The notes beneath the pieces are model-generated. The model was not told the origin of the DNA, made no database searches, and worked only from the letters and a program-made list of their open reading frames with translations. A DNA stretch of 64,000 bases from JAEZBP01 sp963832725 (lineage in GTDB: Bacteria; Myxococcota_A; Polyangia; Polyangiales; Sandaracinaceae), in contig CAWHVG010000005.1 in NCBI GenBank assembly GCA_963832725.1, forward strand, positions 186,001-250,000. Reading direction: 5' to 3'. The position numbers were made by a program, and so were the translations under genes. Positions 28,317 through 35,956 of this stretch are shown piece after piece. The stretch's first letter is position 1. The number at the start of each line of letters is the position of its first letter.

Positions 28317-28344
28317 TTGACACAGTCGGACGGGACATTATTGT
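28317..28344 (+). promoter_or_regulatory. Sigma-70-like promoter of the gliding-type ABC operon
   Basis: TTGACA at 28317-28322 is followed after 16 nt by TATTGT at 28339-28344. It lies in the 301-bp spacer between the divergent extensin-like gene and the ATPase start at 28418, about 70 nt upstream of that start. Nothing else stands out in the spacer. Confidence 0.5.
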
Positions 28345-28417
28345 CCGCGCCCGCTGGGGGCCGCCCCGGCAGCCCGGTCCGTCTGACACACCGGACCCAA
28401 CCTTCGAAAGGTCGCCC

Positions 28418-29567
28418 ATGAGCGATGTGATGATCGAGGCTCGGGGCCTCGGGAAGACGTACGGGGACTACGTCGCGCTCCAGAACGCCAGCTTCGAGCT
28501 GCACCGCGGCGAGATCCTCGGCCTGCTCGGGCCGAACGGCGCTGGCAAGTCGACGACGATGCGCATCCTGACGTGCTTCATCGCGCCGACGACCGGGACC
28601 GCGAAGATCAACGGCGCGGACATCTGGGACGACCCGATCGGAGTGCGCAGCGCGATCGGCTACCTGCCCGAGAGCACGCCCCTCTACGAAGAGATGCTGG
28701 TGCTCGAGTTCCTCGAGTGGGCGGCCTCGATGCGCGGGCTCCGCGGTGACGCGATGCGCAAGCGGATCTTCGCCGTCATCGAGGAGGTCGGCCTCGAGGA
28801 CGTGGTCGCGAAGGCCATCCGCGAGCTCTCCAAGGGCTACCGGCAGCGCGTCGGGCTGGCCCAGGCGCTGATCCACGAGCCGCCGATCCTCATCCTCGAC
28901 GAGCCGCTCAGCGGCCTCGACCCCAACCAGGCGGTCGAGATCCGGCAGCTCATCAAGGACATCGGCAAGGAGCGCACCATCATCCTGTCGACGCACAACC
29001 TCGCGGAGGTGCAGGTCACCTGCCAGCGGGTGTTGATCATCGACCGCGGCCGCATCGTCGCCGACGACACGCCGGAGGCGCTGAGCCGCGGCGCAGGCGG
29101 GCCGCGCTACCAGGTGTCCGTGCTGGCCAACCGGCGGCTGGAGTCGGGCGGCTTCCGCGACGCGCAGAAGGGCGGACCGAGCCCGCGCGACGTCTTCGCG
29201 AAGCTGCGCGGCATCGACGCCGTGCGCGAGCTGAGCACGAAGAACGGCGAGCTCCGGCTGGAGATCACCGCCGCCACCGAAGACGATCTCGAGGGCCGAC
29301 ATCTTCCGCGCGGCGGTCGAGAGCGGCCTGGTATTGGTCGGCCTCAGCGCCAAGGCGCAGAACCTCGAGCAGGTCTTCCGCGAGCTCACCCACGGGCACA
29401 CCCAGGAGGAGCTCGAGGACGACGACGAGGACGAGGACGACGAGCTCGAGGACGACGAGTCGGACGAGGACGAGTCGGACGCGGGCGACGAAGACGAGTC
29501 GGACGACGAAGACGAGTCGGACGACGAGTCGGACGACGAAGACGACGACGAGGACGAGAGGGCGTAG
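28418..29567 (+). CDS. ABC transporter ATPase, GldA-like, with acidic tail (one frameshift)
   Basis: ATP-binding subunit of a gliding-type exporter. Walker A GLLGPNGAGKSTTMRILTC, Q-loop GYLPESTPLYEEM, signature ELSKGYRQRVGLAQALIHEP, Walker B ILILDEPLSGLDP and switch LSTHNLAEVQ. One extra base near 29293 separates EDDLE from ADIFRAAVESGLVLVGLSAK. After LEQVFRELTHGHTQ comes an unusual tail of about 55 residues, nearly all Asp/Glu/Ser, up to the stop at 29567. Restored length is about 382 aa. The tail could bind basic partners or divalent ions (inference). ATG 28418 chosen for MSDVMIEARGLGKTYG. Confidence 0.9.
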
Positions 29568-29569
29568 CG

Positions 29570-30283
29570 ATGGGAAACACGATGACCATCGCGGGACGAC
29601 AGTTCCGCAGCTACTTCAACGGACCCGCGGCCTACATCGTCGCCATCATGGTGCTCGGATTCGTAGGCGCGATCTTCTGGTACTACTTTTTCCTGGTCGG
29701 CCGCGCGTCCGCCCGCGAGATGTTCATGTGGATGGGGCGCTCCATGGTGTTCGCCGCGCCCGCCATCGCCATGGGCCTGCTCGCGGAGGAGCGACGCAGC
29801 GGCACCCTCGAGCTCTTGATCACGATGCCCGTCCGTGAGGTCGAGGTGATCGTCGGCAAGTACCTCGGCGCCCTCGGGATGGTGTCGGTCATCATCGCGC
29901 TGACCCTCGTTCATCCGCTCGCCGTGTCGACCCTCGGCGATCTCGCCTGGGGCCCGGTGCTCGGCGGCTACGTCGGCCTCTTCCTCGCGGCCGCCGCGAT
30001 GCTGGCCATCGGCGTGATGGCGTCGAGCTGGACCGACAATCAGTTGGTCGCGTTCTTCATCGCGTTCGCGCTCCTGGTCATCACGAGCTTCGTGCCACTG
30101 ATCTTCCAGCGCTTCTTCAGCGGGTTCATGGCCAGCGCGGTGATGTTCATGAGCTTCGACGCGCACCTCGAGAGCATGGCCAAGGGCGTCATCGACACCC
30201 GCGACCTCGTCTTCTTCCTGTCGATCATCGGGCTCTCGCTGATGATCGCCTTCCGCGCCCTCGAGCGCCGGCGCTGGAGCTGA
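29570..30283 (+). CDS. ABC-2 permease, GldF-like
   Basis: 237 aa, starting 2 bp after the ATPase stop. MGNTMTIAGRQFRSYFNGPAAYIVAIMVL matches the N-terminus of GldF-type permeases. Six hydrophobic segments follow, including SMVFAAPAIAMGLLAEERRSGTLELL, whose EERRSGTLELL is the conserved ABC-2 loop, then MVSVIIALTLVHPLAV, VGLFLAAAAMLAIGVM, FFIAFALLVITSFVPLIF and LVFFLSIIGLSLMIAF. It pairs with the GldA-like ATPase. Confidence 0.88.
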   Translation: MGNTMTIAGRQFRSYFNGPAAYIVAIMVLGFVGAIFWYYFFLVGRASAREMFMWMGRSMVFAAPAIAMGLLAEERRSGTLELLITMPVREVEVIVGKYLGALGMVSVIIALTLVHPLAVSTLGDLAWGPVLGGYVGLFLAAAAMLAIGVMASSWTDNQLVAFFIAFALLVITSFVPLIFQRFFSGFMASAVMFMSFDAHLESMAKGVIDTRDLVFFLSIIGLSLMIAFRALERRRWS

Positions 30284-30286
30284 GCC

Positions 30287-32080
30287 ATGGCGACCCCCAG
30301 CAAGAACCAACCCGCACCGCAGGTCGGGCAGGGCGGCAAGAAGGCCGCCGAGTCGATCGGCTTCTTGGCCATCATCGCGATCGTCCTCGTGCTCGCGAAC
30401 GTGGTCAGCTTCTTCTTCTTCAGCCGCATCGACCTGACGCCGAACCACATCTTCACCCTCTCGCAGGGCTCGCGGCGGATGGTGTCGGACCTCGACGACG
30501 ACCTGACCATCGACGTCTACTACACGGCCGATTTGCCGGCGCCGTGGAACGCCCACGAGCGCTACCTCCGCGACATCCTCGACGAGTACGTGGCCGCGGG
30601 CCACGGCAAGCTGAAGCTCAACTGGGTCGATCCCGACGAGGAGAGCGAGAAGGAAGCCGCGCGTGACGCCGGCATCGAGGAGCAGGTCCTCGGCGCGCAG
30701 GACACCACGTCGCTGACCGTGCGCCGCGGCTTCGTCGGCCTCTCCATCCAGTACCTCGGCGAGCGCAAGACGCTCTCGTTCGCCACGCCGAGCACCGAAG
30801 GCCTGGAGTACGAGATCAGCTCGCGCATCCAGCAGCTCGTCCGCGACCCGCTGCCCGTCGGCGTGGTCAGCGGGCACGGCAGCCCCTCTCTTTCGCAGGG
30901 CCTCGGGGGCCTCCGGTCGGCGATGCCGAGCTACACCCTGCGCGAGGTCGATCTCTCCGAGGAGGTCGATCACGACCTGAGGGCGCTCTTGGTCATCGAT
31001 CCGACCGAGCCCTTCACCCCCGAGGAGCTGCAGCGGATCAACCAGTACGTGATGAACGGCGGTTCGCTGGGCGTCTTCGGCGGTGTGATCAACCTCCAGA
31101 TCCAGGGCGGTCCGGGCGGCCCGAGCGCGAGCATCGTCGACACCCACGTCAACCAACTCCTCACGCCTTGGGGCGTGTCGCTCGGCGACGGGATGGTGGC
31201 GGATCTGCGCGCCATCCGGATTCCGATGCGCACCGCGATCGGCCTGCCGGCGTTCGTTCCCTTCCCGCCGATCCCGAAGATCATGTTCGACGACGACGCG
31301 CAGGAGCAGCCGGTCACGTTCCGTGTCCCCTACGCGCCCTTCTTCTTCACGGCGCCGATCGAGACGACCGACCAGTTCCTCGAGCTAGACGGGAAGGTGC
31401 TCGGTCGCTCCTCCGAGGACGCGAGCTGGCTCCTGACCGGGCCGACCATCGGGCTGCAGCCGCGTGACCCGCGCGAGTGGACCAGCACCATGCAGGGTGC
31501 GGAGGGTCCCTTCAACGTGCTCGTCACGCTCGAGGGCCAGCTCCCGAGCGCGTTCGCCGACGCGGCCTCCGCCGACGGGCCCCAGATCGAGGCGCCGGCC
31601 CAGTCCACGGCACCCGTCCGCGTCCTCGTGGCCGGCACCGGCACGATGATGCGCGACGAGTTCGTGCCGCGGGGACAGGAAGGCGCGCAGCAGCTCACCG
31701 AAGGGCTGATCCTGGCGCTCAACGCCGTCGACTGGCTCGCGCAGGACGCGGATCTGATCGCGGTGCGTGCGAAGAGCATCGAGGAGCCCCCGATCGACGT
31801 GCCGGAGACGGTCGAGCGCGCGCAGGAGCAGGCGCAGACCACACAGGCCGCCGCCGAGGGTGGCGAGGCCGACGTGGCCGAGCTCGACCAGGCGGCCGAA
31901 CAGCTCCAAGAGGCCAACGAGGCATGGGACCGGCGCAAGCTGGAGTACCAGATCCTGCTGAGCGCGGGCCTGCCCTTCCTGGTCGCCCTCGCAGGCCTCA
32001 TCCGCTGGCAGATGCGCAAGCGCAAGCGCGCGAACCTGCAGGAGCTCCGCAAGAAGCTCGCCGCCAAGAGCGGACGCTGA
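30287..32080 (+). CDS. GldG-like exported ABC-associated protein
   Basis: 597 aa. After a short basic N-terminus, a membrane segment SIGFLAIIAIVLVLANVVSFF leads to a periplasmic domain: FFSRIDLTPNHIFTLSQGSR is the GldG/DUF4350-type signature. The domain continues with DDLTIDVYYTADLPAPWNAH, GVVSGHGSPSLSQGLGGLRS and QRINQYVMNGGSLGVFGG. A C-terminal coiled stretch (EEAEQLQEANEAWDRRKLE-like) precedes a second membrane anchor (LLSAGLPFLVALAGLIRW) and a Lys/Arg tail. It begins 3 bp after the permease gene, so it belongs to the same unit. In gliding bacteria GldG is needed for motility; here its role is by analogy only. Confidence 0.85.
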   Translation: MATPSKNQPAPQVGQGGKKAAESIGFLAIIAIVLVLANVVSFFFFSRIDLTPNHIFTLSQGSRRMVSDLDDDLTIDVYYTADLPAPWNAHERYLRDILDEYVAAGHGKLKLNWVDPDEESEKEAARDAGIEEQVLGAQDTTSLTVRRGFVGLSIQYLGERKTLSFATPSTEGLEYEISSRIQQLVRDPLPVGVVSGHGSPSLSQGLGGLRSAMPSYTLREVDLSEEVDHDLRALLVIDPTEPFTPEELQRINQYVMNGGSLGVFGGVINLQIQGGPGGPSASIVDTHVNQLLTPWGVSLGDGMVADLRAIRIPMRTAIGLPAFVPFPPIPKIMFDDDAQEQPVTFRVPYAPFFFTAPIETTDQFLELDGKVLGRSSEDASWLLTGPTIGLQPRDPREWTSTMQGAEGPFNVLVTLEGQLPSAFADAASADGPQIEAPAQSTAPVRVLVAGTGTMMRDEFVPRGQEGAQQLTEGLILALNAVDWLAQDADLIAVRAKSIEEPPIDVPETVERAQEQAQTTQAAAEGGEADVAELDQAAEQLQEANEAWDRRKLEYQILLSAGLPFLVALAGLIRWQMRKRKRANLQELRKKLAAKSGR

Positions 32081-32092
32081 GGAGATCGAGCG

Positions 32093-33247
32093 ATGGACGA
32101 GATCAAACGCTACCGGCTCCTGATCGGAGGCGTGCTCCTCTTGGGGATGGCCGGCCTCGCCTGGTGGGCGATCAGCCAGAAGACGGGTGACTCGCCCGCG
32201 GCCCAGCAGGAGGACACGCCGGCCCTCCCCGAGATCGATCGCGACGCGATCACCCAGCTCGAGATCCACCGGCCAGAGGCGCCGGAGGAGACGATCCGGC
32301 TGGTGAAGGAGGACGACCACTGGCGGCTGACGTCGCCGGTGGAGGCGCCCGCCTCGAGCACCGCGGTGGACACCGCCCTGGACAAGCTGGCGGACCTCGA
32401 CATCCGCGGCGTCGCGGCCAGCCACGAGCAGCACCACGAGCGGCTCGAGGTCGATCCGGAGCACGGGCTGCACGTCGTGGCCCGCGCCGGCGACACGTCC
32501 GTCATCGACTTCTGGATCGGCGGGTTCCGGAGCGGGAACACGATGATCCGGCTCGAGGGCCAGGACCCCGTCCTGATGGCGCACGGCTCGATCAAGTTCG
32601 CCTTCAACAAGCCGCCGCGCGACTGGCGCGACCGGGCGATCGTCGAGCTCGACGCGGACGCGGTCCACGAGGTGACCTTCACCGACGAGAACGGCACCTT
32701 CCACTTCACCAAGGAGGGTGACGCGTGGACCCAGGTGGCGGCCGAGGCCCCCGAGGGTGAAGAGCCGCCGCCGGCGATCGAGGAGTTCGCGCCGGCCAAG
32801 GTTGCCAGCAGCGTCTCCAGCCTCGCGCGCCTGCGCGCCTCGGACTTCGCGGCCGACGACGTGACGGCAGAGAGCGCCGGCCTCGGCGAGGGCGCCGCCC
32901 ACGTGGTGATCGTCAGCGGTGAAGGGGACGACGCCGAGACGACGACCCTCCTCGTCGGCAACGAGGTCGACAGCGGCAGCCGCTACGTGCAGGTCCAGGG
33001 CAACGACACCATCTACGTGGTCTCGCGCTTCATGGCCGACCGGCTGATCCCGAACGCAGCCACGTTCCAGCAGTCGAGCGAGCCCGAAGCGGCCGCGCCG
33101 GGCGGCCCGCCCGGTGGCATGCCTGGAGGAATGCCCGGCGGCATGCCCGCGATGGGCGGCCCGGGCGGCGGCCAGATCCCGCCGGAGGTGATGCAGCAGA
33201 TCCAGCGTCAGCTCCAGCAGCAGCAGGCGGCCGGCGGCGGTCACTGA
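32093..33247 (+). CDS. DUF4340 domain protein
   Basis: 384 aa. MDEIKRYRLLIGGVLLLGMAGLAWWAIS is a membrane anchor; the rest is outside the cytoplasm. Repeated DUF4340 strands are visible (ITQLEIHRPEAPEETIRLVK, DDHWRLTSPVEAPASST, DFWIGGFRSGNTMIRLEG, TIYVVSRFMADRLIP). The C-terminus is a GGMPGGMPGGMPAMGGPGGG linker and a Gln-rich tail. DUF4340 genes commonly sit after GldG-type genes, which supports one complex. A terminator follows at 33273. Confidence 0.87.
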   Translation: MDEIKRYRLLIGGVLLLGMAGLAWWAISQKTGDSPAAQQEDTPALPEIDRDAITQLEIHRPEAPEETIRLVKEDDHWRLTSPVEAPASSTAVDTALDKLADLDIRGVAASHEQHHERLEVDPEHGLHVVARAGDTSVIDFWIGGFRSGNTMIRLEGQDPVLMAHGSIKFAFNKPPRDWRDRAIVELDADAVHEVTFTDENGTFHFTKEGDAWTQVAAEAPEGEEPPPAIEEFAPAKVASSVSSLARLRASDFAADDVTAESAGLGEGAAHVVIVSGEGDDAETTTLLVGNEVDSGSRYVQVQGNDTIYVVSRFMADRLIPNAATFQQSSEPEAAAPGGPPGGMPGGMPGGMPAMGGPGGGQIPPEVMQQIQRQLQQQQAAGGGH

Positions 33248-33272
33248 GAATCGCCTCGCCGACCGTCTCGCG

Positions 33273-33302
33273 AGACCCCGCACCGAGTCCGGCGCGGGGT
33301 CT
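33273..33302 (+). terminator. Factor-independent terminator of the gliding-type operon
   Basis: AGACCCCGC (33273-33281) pairs with GCGGGGTCT (33294-33302) over 9 bp, followed by TTCGCG. It lies 25 bp after the DUF4340 stop. Confidence 0.75.
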
Positions 33303-33395
33303 TTCGCGTCCGGGAGCCGCGGCAATCCCTCGCGTTCCACCCACCTTCATCGAAACGCGATTGCGCGAGCGCCCGAGCCGCAGGAAGCTCGCCCC

Positions 33396-33749
33396 ATGCT
33401 CCACCTCCTCGCGCTCGCGGCGACGCTCTTGGTCGCCGTCCTCCACGTCGCGTTCATGGTGCTCGAGACCTTCCTCTGGGAGAAGCCGACCGGCCGCCGC
33501 ATCTTCGCTCAGACCGAGGAGGAAGCCGAGGCGACCAAAGTGCTCGCGCACAACCAGGGCATCTACAACGGCGCGCTCGCGATCTTCATCGCGTGGGCAG
33601 CGCTGACCGGCCAAGGCCCGACGGTGATCGCGTTGATGTCGTTCGTGATCGTGGTGGGCATCTACGGCGGCATCACCGCCAAACCCACCATCCTCGTCCT
33701 CCAGGCGCTGCCGGCCGCGATCGCGCTCGCGCTCAACCTGCTGGCGTAG
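33396..33749 (+). CDS. DUF1304 family small membrane protein
   Basis: 117 aa, four membrane segments: LHLLALAATLLVAVLHVAFMVLE, YNGALAIFIAWAALTG, TVIALMSFVIVVGIYGG and ILVLQALPAAIALALNLL. The N-terminal FMVLETFLWEKPTGRRIF and AHNQGIYNGALA are the conserved DUF1304 motifs. AGGAAG lies before the ATG. Function of the family is not established. Confidence 0.88.
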   Translation: MLHLLALAATLLVAVLHVAFMVLETFLWEKPTGRRIFAQTEEEAEATKVLAHNQGIYNGALAIFIAWAALTGQGPTVIALMSFVIVVGIYGGITAKPTILVLQALPAAIALALNLLA

Positions 33750-33758
33750 CGCGTCGCG

Positions 33759-33938
33759 CTACTGCGCTCGCCCCACGTCGACGGCGGGCTCGCCGTCCTC
33801 GTCGCGGTAGACGGTGACTTGCCAGGGTCGGCAGCAGACGTCGCAGTCCTGCACGAAGCTGCCCTCGGTCTCGGGATCGATCCAGAGCTCGACGAGCTCG
33901 AAGCACCACGGGCAGCACACGTCGACCGTGTCGTTCAC
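33759..33938 (-). CDS. CPXCG-motif cysteine-rich protein
   Basis: 59 aa from a GTG start. The protein reads VNDTVDVCCPWCFELVELW, then DPETEGSFVQDCDVCCRPWQ and VTVYRDEDGEPAVDVGRAQ. Two CxxC pairs spaced about 25 residues apart fit a small zinc ribbon of the CPXCG family. The GTG overlaps the stop of the aminotransferase gene by 4 bp (GTGA), so it is co-translated with it. It is short enough to be missed by many gene callers. Confidence 0.8.
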   Translation of the reverse strand: MNDTVDVCCPWCFELVELWIDPETEGSFVQDCDVCCRPWQVTVYRDEDGEPAVDVGRAQ

Positions 33939-35140
33939 GGCGCGCGCATCTCAGCCAACGCCTGATCGACGGCCTCGATCACCATCGGCACCTCGGAGAG
34001 CGGGTTCGGCCAGTGAGGCGCGAAGCGCAGCCTCCCATCCGGCGTGCTGATGGCGATCCCGCGCTCGCCGAGACCGCGGGCCAGCGCCAGCAGGTCGACG
34101 CCCTCCGGCGGAAGCATCGCGAGGGTGCCCGAACGGCGCGCGGGATCGGGGCTGCGCTGACTTTCGAAGCCCCGCTCGACCAGCGCCGCCTCCAGGGGAT
34201 CGAGATAGCGCTGCACGTGCCCGTGGATGCGGTCCACGCCGAGCGCGGCGATGGGCGCGAGCCCCGCTTCGAGCGCGGCCAGCCCGAGCCCGTTGTAGGC
34301 GCCGCCCTCCAGGAAGCTCGCCTCCTTCCGGATCGGCCGGTCGTAGCGGAGATGCCCTTCGCCCTCGAAGAGGAAGCGGAGGGCGTCCTCATGGCTCAGC
34401 CAGCCGGCCACTCGAGGGACGAGCTGCGCCACCCGGTCGGGTCGGATGTACACGAACGCGGCGCCTTCCATGCCCATCAGCCACTTGTGGGAGCCGCAGC
34501 CGAGGTAGTCGATGCCACCCCGCCGGACGTCGATCGGCACCACGCCGCACGCCTGGATGGCGTCGACGAAGAGCTCCGCGCCGGCCGCGTGGGCGCGCTC
34601 CGCGATGGCCTCGATGGGCATCCTCAGCCCGCTCGAGAACTCGACCGCGCTCACCGCCACCAGGCGCACACCCCGCGCGAGCGCTTCGTCGAGCGCCCGA
34701 AGCCCCTCGTCGGTCCGGAAGGCCTCCGCGTCGGCGAAGATCACCTCCAACCCGAAGGTCTGCGCCGCTTGCTGCCAGGGCGTCACGTTGGCGGGGAACT
34801 CGCCGCGGAAACAGAGGATGCGGTCGCCCGGCTTCCACGGGAAACAGAGCGCGATGTCGATCACCGAGCGCGTGGTGTTGGCCACGAACCCGATGTCCCC
34901 GGGCGCGCCGCCGATGAGCGTCGCGATCCGCTCCCGCAGCCGCTCGCGCTGCTCGCGCCACGCCCCGAACGCGTTGGCGCCTTCGCGTGAATAGTGCGCG
35001 GAGATGGCCTCCACAGCGCGCCGCACCTCGGAGGAAGGCGGCGAGATGGCGGCATGGGCGAGGTAGGCCCGCGCGCTCAGATCGGGGAAGAGGCTTCGAT
35101 CGCCGAGCGCGACCCGTGAGACATCCGGCTCGTAGTCCAT
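33935..35140 (-). CDS. Class V aminotransferase family protein
   Basis: 401 aa PLP enzyme of the cysteine desulfurase/isopenicillin epimerase-like group. Start MDYEPDVSRVALGDRSLFPD at 35140. Visible: ISPPSSEVRRAVEAISAHYS, GFVANTTRSVIDIALCFPW (cofactor phosphate site), AVSAVEFSSGLRMPIEAIAE, ELFVDAIQACGVVPIDVRR with the PLP-binding Asp, and YLGCGSHKWLMGMEGAAFVY with the Schiff-base Lys. The frame stays open for 2.8 kb upstream of the ATG, but that part is antisense to the peptidase gene. Substrate unknown. Confidence 0.9.
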   Translation of the reverse strand: MDYEPDVSRVALGDRSLFPDLSARAYLAHAAISPPSSEVRRAVEAISAHYSREGANAFGAWREQRERLRERIATLIGGAPGDIGFVANTTRSVIDIALCFPWKPGDRILCFRGEFPANVTPWQQAAQTFGLEVIFADAEAFRTDEGLRALDEALARGVRLVAVSAVEFSSGLRMPIEAIAERAHAAGAELFVDAIQACGVVPIDVRRGGIDYLGCGSHKWLMGMEGAAFVYIRPDRVAQLVPRVAGWLSHEDALRFLFEGEGHLRYDRPIRKEASFLEGGAYNGLGLAALEAGLAPIAALGVDRIHGHVQRYLDPLEAALVERGFESQRSPDPARRSGTLAMLPPEGVDLLALARGLGERGIAISTPDGRLRFAPHWPNPLSEVPMVIEAVDQALAEMRAP

Positions 35141-35158
35141 GGCCCGCACTCTACTATC

Positions 35159-35252
35159 CCCGCTCCGAGCTCCGTTCCGGGTTCTCGTGCAAGTAGCACG
35201 AACCCTCACTTCGTTCGGAGCTCGAGCCGTACCGTCGTCCCGAAGCTCGTCC
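35159..35252. repeat. Dispersed intergenic repeat, copy 3
   Basis: The core CGAGCTCCGTTCCGGG, then CGTGCAAGTAGCACG, then CACTTCGTTCGGAGCTCGAG is followed by CCGTACCGTCGTC. The reverse complement of nearly the entire 94 bp recurs at 55868-55961. It lies just upstream of the aminotransferase start and 110 bp before DUF423. Confidence 0.8.
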
Positions 35253-35365
35253 TCGAGCATCCAGAAACCCGTGACGAAATTCGGGCCGCCGCTACGCGCG
35301 GGGCGCGGTCGAGGAAAGCGCGGGTGGCGGTTGCCGACCGGGCGCGAACGGACGACAACTCCCCC

Positions 35366-35782
35366 ATGGACCAGCCGGTCAGAGAGGCGCCGCTGCCGCG
35401 CTCGACGCGCATCCTGATCGGGCTCGCCGGGCTCTACGGCGCGCTGGCGGTGGCGCTCGGCGCGTACGGCGCGCACGGCCTGGATTGGGTGCTCGCGGGC
35501 GTGGCCGACGGCGAGCAGCGCCTCGGCTGGTGGAAGACCGCCGTCCTCTATCACCTCACCCACGCGTTGGCGCTCGGTCTGTCGGCGTGGCTCGCCAGCC
35601 GCGGCGGTCGTTGGGGCACGATCGCGGGGGCCCTCTTCGCAGGCGGCGTGGCCATCTTCTCGGGCACCCTCTACGCGATGGCCCTCGGCGGACCGCGCTG
35701 GCTGGGTGCGATCACGCCGATCGGCGGCCTCTCGCTGATCGTGGGCTGGCTGACCGTCGCCGTGGCCGCCCTCCGAAGCTGA
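35366..35782 (+). CDS. DUF423 family membrane protein
   Basis: 138 aa. Four hydrophobic segments; the family motif GLAGLYGALAVALGAYGAHGL lies near residues 19-39 and WWKTAVLYHLTHALALGL near 55-72. GAITPIGGLSLIVGWLTVAVAALR closes the protein. The start at 35366 gives MDQPVREAPLPRSTR. The family has no proven function. Confidence 0.9.
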   Translation: MDQPVREAPLPRSTRILIGLAGLYGALAVALGAYGAHGLDWVLAGVADGEQRLGWWKTAVLYHLTHALALGLSAWLASRGGRWGTIAGALFAGGVAIFSGTLYAMALGGPRWLGAITPIGGLSLIVGWLTVAVAALRS

Positions 35783-35956
35783 ACTGTCTGCAGGCTCGGT
35801 CGCATCCGCGCTCGGCGAGCGCCCATCTCGCGACGGAACGCGCTTCAGCAGACCGCTGCCCGCACGACGCGACCCGGCTGCGCGTGACGAATCGGTCACG
35901 GATCGCGGAATGAGGGGGCTTGCGCTCCGCCCCGTCCATTGCGATGAACATGGCCG

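Noticed and set aside
28151..31156. A 1001-codon minus-strand frame
   Set aside because: It is antisense to the ABC operon; its repeated Ser/Asp/Glu-rich stretch only mirrors the acidic tail's codons.
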